Source: Rallus limicola
Taxonomy: Eukaryota > Chordata > Aves > Gruiformes > Rallidae
Assembly (NCBI GenBank): GCA_022605955.1
Contig: JAKCOZ010000083.1
Location: forward strand, 62,001-126,000
Length of the DNA stretch: 64,000 bases
Direction of reading: 5' to 3'
This document shows, piece after piece, positions 57,960 through 64,000 of this stretch. The notes below the pieces were generated by a model. That model was given only the letters and a program-made list of their open reading frames with translations. It did not search any database and was not told the origin of the DNA. The position numbers and the translations under genes are program-made. Numbering within the stretch: the first letter of the stretch is position 1; every line of letters starts with the position of its first letter.

Positions 57960-60530
57960 AGACAAGCTATGCCTTTCAGTCCTAGCTTCTTTACTTTGGG
58001 AGTTATTGCTGGACGTTTAGCATGTTTTGAACTGCAGTCTGCTAGGGCCGAGAAAAGCACCGTAGGAGGTAGCAGGTATGTTTCTTCTTTCCAGGCAAAG
58101 GAAAAGGCTGAGAGCCAAAGTGACAGGGTCTGCTTGTGTGTCCTGTTAGGAGGTTTAAGACAAGCTATGCCTTTCAGTCCTAGCTTCTTTACTTTGGGAG
58201 TTATTGTTGGACGTTTAGCATGTTTTGAACTGCAGTCTGCTAGGGCCGAGAAAAGCACCGTAGGTGCTTCCAGGCATGTTCCCTCTTTCCAGGCAAAGGA
58301 AAAGGCTGAGAGCCAAAGTGACAGGGTCTGCTTGTGTGTCCTGTTAGGAGGTTTCAGACAAGCTATGCCTTTCATGCCTAGGTTCTTTAATTTGGGAGTT
58401 ATTGCTGGACGTTTAGCATGTTTTGAACTGCAGTCTGCTAGGGCCGAGAAAAGCACTGTAGGAGGTAGCAGGTATGTTCCTTCTTTCCAGGCAAAGGAAA
58501 AGGCTGAGAGCCAAAGTGACAGGGTCTGCTTGTGTGTCCTGTTAGGAGGTTTCAGACAAGCTATGCCTTTCAGGCCTAGCTTCTTTACTTTGGGAGTTAT
58601 TGCTGGACGTTTAGCATGTTTTGAACTGCAGTCTGCTAGGGCCGAGAAAAGCACCGTAGGAGGTTCCAGGCATGTTCCCTCTTTCCAGGCAAAGGAAAAG
58701 GCTGAGAGTAAAAGTGACAGGGTCTGCTTGTGTGTCCTGTTAGGAGGTTTCAGACAAGCTATGCCTTTCAGTCCTAGCTTCTTTACTTTGGGAGTTATTG
58801 CTGGACGTTTAGCATGTTTTGAACTGCAGTCTGCTAGGGCCGAGAAAAGCACCGTAGGAGGTTCCAGGCATGTTCCCTCTTTCCAGGCAAAGGAAAAGGC
58901 TGAGAGCCAAAGTGACAGGGTCTGCTTGTGTGTCCTGTTAGGAGGTTTCAGACAAGCTATGCCTTTCAGTCCTAGCTTCTTTACTTTGGGAGTTATTGCT
59001 GGACGTTTAGCATGTTTTGAACTGCAGTCTGCTAGGGCCGAGAAAAGCACCGTAGGAGGTTCCAGGCATGTTCCCTCTTTCCAGGCAAAGGAAAAGGCTG
59101 AGAGCCAAAGTGGCAGGGTCTGCTTGTGTGTCCTGTTAGGAGGTTTCAGACAAGCTATGCCTTTCAGTCCTAGCTTCTTTACTTTGGGAGTTATTGCTGG
59201 ACGTTTAGCATGTTTTGAACTGCAGTCTGCTAGGGCCGAGAAAAGCACCGTAGGAGGTTCCAGGCATGTTCCCTCTTTCCAGGCAAAGGAAAAGGCTGAG
59301 AGCCAAAGTGACAGGGTCTGCTTGTGTGTCCTGTTAGGAGGTTTCAGACAAGCTATGCCTTTCAGGCCTAGCTTCTTTACTTTGGGAGTTATTGCTGGAC
59401 GTTTAGCATCTTTTGAACTGCAGTCTGCTAGGGCCGAAGAAAGCACTGTAGGAGGTAGCAGGTATGTTCCTTCTTTCCAGGCAAAGGAAAAGGCTGAGAG
59501 CCAAAGTGACAGGGTCTGCTTGTGTGTCCTGTTAGGAGGTTTCAGACAAGCTATGCCTTTCAGGCCTAGCTTCTTTACTTTGGGAATTATTGCTGGACGT
59601 TTAGCATGTTTTGAACTGCAGTCTGCTAGGGCCGAGAAAAGCACGGTAGGAGGTTCCTGGCATGTTCCCTCTTTCCAGGCAAAGGAAAAGGCTGAGAGCC
59701 AAAGTGACAGGGTCTCCTTGTGTGTCCTGTTAGGAGGTTTCAGACAAGCTATGCCTTTCAGTCCTAGCTTCTTTACTTTGGGAGTTATTGCTGGACGTTT
59801 AGCATGTTTTGAACTGCAGTCTGCTAGGGCCGAGAAAAGCACCGTAGGAGGTTCCAGGCATGTTCCCTTTTCCAGGCAAAGGAAAAGGCTGAGAGCCAAA
59901 GTGACAGGGTCTGCTTGTGTGTCCTGTTAGGAGGTTTCAGACAAGCTATGCCTTTCAGTCCTAGCTTCTTTACTTTGGGAGTTATTGCTGGACGTTTAGC
60001 ATGTTTTGAACTGCAGTCTGCTAGGGCCGAGAAAAGCACCGTAGGAGGTAGCAGGTATGTTTCTTCTTTCCAGGCAAAGGAAAAGGCTGAGAGCCAAAGT
60101 GACAGGGTCTGCTTGTGTGTCCTGTTAGGAGGTTTCAGACAAGCTATGCCTTTCAGGCCTAGCTTCTTTACTTTGGGAATTATTGCTGGACGTTTAGCAT
60201 GTTTTGAACTGCAGTCTGCTAGGGCCGAGAAAAGCACCGTAGGAGGTTCCTGGCATGTTCCCTCTTTCCAGGCAAAGGAAAAGGCTGAGAGCCAAAGTGA
60301 CAGGGTCTGCTTGTGTGTCCTGTTAGGAGGTTTCAGACAAGCTATGCCTTTCAGTCCTAGCTTCTTTACTTTGGGAGTTATTGCTGGACGTTTAGCATGT
60401 TTTGAACTGCAGTCTGCTAGGGCCGAGAAAAGCACCGTAGGAGGTTCCAGGCATGTTCCCTTTTCCAGGCAAAGGAAAAGGCTGAGAGCCAAAGTGACAG
60501 GGTCTGCTTGTGTGTCCTGTTAGGAGGTTT
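57960..60530 (+). repeat. Local 13-unit higher-order repeat, first copy
   Basis: A run of rare variants in fixed order (ggtttaagac 58154, gttattgttgg 58200, gtaggtgcttcc 58260, tttaatttggg 58386, gagtaaaag 58706) recurs 2572 bp later. That is 13 units minus two one-base deletions. The deletions ('cccttttcc') lie near 59866 and 60459. The edges are approximate. Confidence 0.75.
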
Positions 60531-60531
60531 C

Positions 60532-63300
60532 AGACAAGCTATGCCTTTCAGTCCTAGCTTCTTTACTTTGGGAGTTATTGCTGGACGTTTAGCATGTTTT
60601 GAACTGCAGACTGCTAGGGCCGAGAAAAGCACCGTAGGAGGTAGCAGGTATGTTTCTTCTTTCCAGGCAAAGGAAAAGGCTGAGAGCCAAAGTGACAGGG
60701 TCTGCTTGTGTGTCCTGTTAGGAGGTTTAAGACAAGCTATGCCTTTCAGTCCTAGCTTCTTTACTTTGGGAGTTATTGTTGGACGTTTAGCATGTTTTGA
60801 ACTGCAGTCTGCTAGGGCCGAGAAAAGCACCGTAGGTGCTTCCAGGCATGTTCCCTCTTTCCAGGCAAAGGAAAAGGCTGAGAGCCAAAGTGACAGGGTC
60901 TGCTTGTGTGTCCTGTTAGGAGGTTTCAGACAAGCTATGCCTTTCATGCCTAGCTTCTTTAATTTGGGAGTTATTGCTGGACGTTTAGCATGTTTTGAAC
61001 TGCAGTCTGCTAGGGCCGAGAAAAGCACTGTAGGAGGTAGCAGGTATGTTCCTTCTTTCCAGGCAAAGGAAAAGGCTGAGAGCCAAAGTGACAGGGTCTG
61101 CTTGTGTGTCCTGTTAGGAGGTTTCAGACAAGCTATGCCTTTCAGGCCTAGCTTCTTTACTTTGGGAGTTATTGCTGGACGTTTAGCATGTTTTGAACTG
61201 CAGTCTGCTAGGGCCGAGAAAAGCACCGTAGGAGGTTCCAGGCATGTTCCCTCTTTCCAGGCAAAGGAAAAGGCTGAGAGTAAAAGTGACAGGGTCTGCT
61301 TGTGTGTCCTGTTAGGAGGTTTCAGACAAGCTATGACTTTCAGGCCTAGCTTCTTTACTTTGGGAGTTATTGCTGGACGTTTAGCATGTTTTGAACTGCA
61401 GTCTGCTAGGGCCGAGAAAAGCACCGTAGGAGGTTCCAGGCATGTTCCCTCTTTCCAGGCAAAGGAAAAGGCTGAGAGCCAAAGTGACAGGGTCTGCTTG
61501 TGTGTCCTGTTAGGAGGTTTCAGACAAGCTATGCCTTTCAGTCCTAGCTTCTTTACTTTGGGAGTTATTGCTGGACGTTTAGCATGTTTTGAACTGCAGT
61601 CTGCTAGGGCCGAGAAAAGCACCGTAGGAGGTTCCAGGCATGTTCCCTCTTTCCAGGCAAAGGAAAAGGCTGAGAGCCAAAGTGACAGGGTCTGCTTGTG
61701 TGTCCTGTTAGGAGGTTTCAGACAAGCTATGCCTTTCAGGCCTAGCTTCTTTACTTTGGGAGTTATTGCTGGACGTTTAGCATGTTTTGAACTGCAGTCT
61801 GCTAGGGCCGAGAAAAGCACCGTAGGAGGTTCCAGGCATGTTCCCTCTTTCCAGGCAAAGGAAAAGGCTGAGAGCCAAAGTGACAGGGTCTGCTTGTGTG
61901 TCCTGTTAGGAGGTTTCAGACAAGCTATGCCTTTCAGGCCTAGCTTCTTTACTTTGGGAGTTATTGCTGGACGTATAGCATCTTTTGAACTGCAGTCTGC
62001 TAGGGCCGAGGAAAGCACTGTAGGAGGTAGCAGGTATGTTCCTTCTTTCCAGGCAAAGGAAAAGGCTGAGAGCCAAAGTGACAGGGTCTGCTTGTGTGTC
62101 CTGTTAGGAGGTTTCAGACAAGCTATGCCTTTCAGGCCTAGCTTCTTTACTTTGGGAATTATTGCTGGACGTTTAGCATGTTTTGAACTGCAGTCTGCTA
62201 GGGCCGAGAAAAGCACCGTAGGAGGTTCCTGGCATGTTCCCTCTTTCCAGGCAAAGGAAAAGGCTGAGAGCCAAAGTGACAGGGTCTGCTTGTGTGTCCT
62301 GTTAGGAGGTTTCAGACAAGCTATGCCTTTCATGCCTAGCTTCTTTACTTTGGGAGTTATTGCTGGACGTTTAGCATGTTTTGAACTGCAGTCTGCTAGG
62401 GCCGAGAAAAGCACTGTAGGAGGTAGCAGGTATGTTCCCTCTTTCCAGGCAAAGGAAAAGGCTGAGAGCCAAAGTGACAGGGTCTGCTTGTGTGTCCTGT
62501 TAGGAGGTTTCAGACAAGCTATGCCTTTCAGTCCTAGCTTCTTTACTTTGGGAGTTATTGCTGGACGTTTAGCATGTTTTGAACTGCAGTCTGCTAGGGC
62601 CGAGAAAAGCACCGTAGGAGGTTCCAGGCATGTTCCCTCTTTCCAGGCAAAGGAAAAGGCTGAGAGCCAAAGTGACAGGGTCTGCTTGTGTGTCCTGTTA
62701 GGAGGTTTCAGACAAGCTATGCCTTTCAGGCCTAGCTTCTTTACTTTGGGAGTTATTGCTGGACGTTTAGCATGTTTTGAACTGCAGTCTGCTAGGGCCG
62801 AGAAAAGCACCGTAGGAGGTTCCAGGCATGTTCCCTCTTTCCAGGCAAAGGAAAAGGCTGAGAGCCAAAGTGACAGGGTCTGCTTGTGTGTCCTGTTAGG
62901 AGGTTTCAGACAAGCTATGCCTTTCATGCCTAGCTTCTTTACTTTGGGAGTTATTGCTGGACGTTTAGCATGTTTTGAACTGCAGTCTGCTAGGGCCGAG
63001 AAAAGCACCGTAGGAGGTAGCAGGTATGTTTCTTCTTTCCAGGCAAAGGAAAAGGCTGAGAGCCAAAGTGACAGGGTCTGCTTGTGTGTCCTGTTAGGAG
63101 GTTTCAGACAAGCTATGCCTTTCAGGCCTAGCTTCTTTACTTTGGGAGTTATTGCTGGACGTTTAGCATGTTTTGAACTGCAGTCTGCTAGGGCCGAGAA
63201 AAGCACCGTAGGAGGTTCCTGGCATGTTCCCTCTTTCCAGGCAAAGGAAAAGGCTGAGAGCCAAAGTGACAGGGTCTGCTTGTGTGTCCTGTTAGGAGGT
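60532..63300 (+). repeat. Local 13-unit higher-order repeat, second copy (edges approximate)
   Basis: The same variant series as the copy starting near 57960: ggtttaagac near 60726, gttattgttgg near 60772, gtaggtgcttcc near 60832, tttaatttggg near 60958 and gagtaaaag near 61278. The later part diverges, with different subtypes and unit order, so the true end of shared order is uncertain. Confidence 0.6.
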
Positions 63301-64000
63301 TTCAGACAAGCTATGCCTTTCATGCCTAGCTTCTTTACTTTGGGAGTTATTGCTGGACGTTTAGCATGTTTTGAACTGCAGTCTGCTAGGGCCGAGAAAA
63401 GCACCGTAGGAGGTAGCAGGTATGTTTCTTCTTTCCAGGCAAAGGAAAAGGCTGAGAGCCAAAGTGACAGGGTCTGCTTGTGTGTCCTGTTAGGAGGTTT
63501 CAGACAAGCTATGCCTTTCATGCCTAGCTTCTTTACTTTGGGAGTTATTGCTGGACGTTTAGCATGTTTTGAACTGCAGTCTGCTAGGGCCGAGAAAAGC
63601 ACCGTAGGAGGTTCCAGGCATGTTCCCTCTTTCCAGGCAAAGGAAAAGGCTGAGAGCCAAAGTGACAGGGTCTGCTTGTGTGTCCTGTTAGGAGGTTTCA
63701 GACAAGCTATGCCTTTCATGCCTAGCTTCTTTACTTTGGGAATTATTGCTGGACGTTTAGCATGTTTTGAACTGCAGTCTGCTAGGGCCGAGAAAAGCAC
63801 CGTAGGAGGTTCCAGGCATGTTCCCTCTTTCCAGGCAAAGGAAAAGGCTGAGAGCCAAAGTGACAGGGTCTGCTTGTGTGTCCTGTTAGGAGGTTTCAGA
63901 CAAGCTATGCCTTTCATGCCTAGCTTCTTTACTTTGGGAGTTATTGCTGGACGTTTAGCATGTTTTGAACTGCAGACTGCTAGGGCCAAGAAAAGCACCG

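Larger units (their letters stand above)
51242..64000 (+). repeat. 198-bp satellite, array segment 4 (about 64 units)
   Basis: The satellite resumes in phase and orientation after the provirus and runs off the window. Its first full unit carries the aaagaaaagg one-base deletion (51368). Excluding the provirus, this unit lies eight satellite units after the one at 43002. A 13-unit local duplication lies near 57.96-63.3 kb, marked by 'ggtttaagac', 'gttattgttgg', 'gtaggtgcttcc', 'tttaatttggg' and 'gagagtaaaag'. No gene is present. Confidence 0.97.

Overview
The window is almost entirely one tandem satellite with a retroviral overlay, and it looks like a bird genome, probably a passerine. The clue is the LTR family: its 5' end (TGTCCTGGTTTCAG..GGATAGAGTTAATTT) is the start I know from abundant songbird ERVL-type LTRs. 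This comes from memory and was not searched. There are no bacterial operons, rRNA or tRNA genes, CRISPR arrays or host protein genes.

Layout. A head-to-tail satellite with a 198-bp unit fills 1-13869, 14463-27927, 28516-44463 and 51242-64000, about 283 units in all, and runs off both ends. Two solo LTRs (13875-14462 and 27928-28515, 588 bp each) interrupt it. A complete provirus with two LTRs sits at 44464-51241. Each insertion has TG..CA ends and a 5-bp target duplication that restores the satellite unit exactly: AGGAG for both solo LTRs and CTTTC for the provirus. The two solo LTRs are one insertion copied by a roughly 14-kb segmental duplication of the array. Smaller nested duplications of 6, 10, 13, 15, 18 and 24 units are also visible.

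The provirus is an env-less, ERVL-like class III element. Its order is 5' LTR, a lysine-tRNA primer binding site, gag (596 codons from the first ATG), a single in-frame UAG, pro-pol (protease, reverse transcriptase, RNase H, integrase), a 497-bp noncoding tail with a polypurine tract, and the 3' LTR. Both frames are open and every catalytic motif I looked for is present. The two LTRs differ by one C in a homopolymer, so the insertion is very young. Gag and pol share a frame, and a hairpin lies just after the UAG, so stop-codon readthrough is the likely way Pol is made. Gag starts with a strongly hydrophobic segment, which together with the absence of env suggests an intracellular, membrane-budding life cycle (inference).

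The satellite period is 66 codons (198 = 3 x 66), and one frame on each strand happens to lack stops. This creates very long artificial ORFs, up to 2862 codons on the minus strand. I regard these as products of array homogenisation, not genes, and do not annotate them as CDS.
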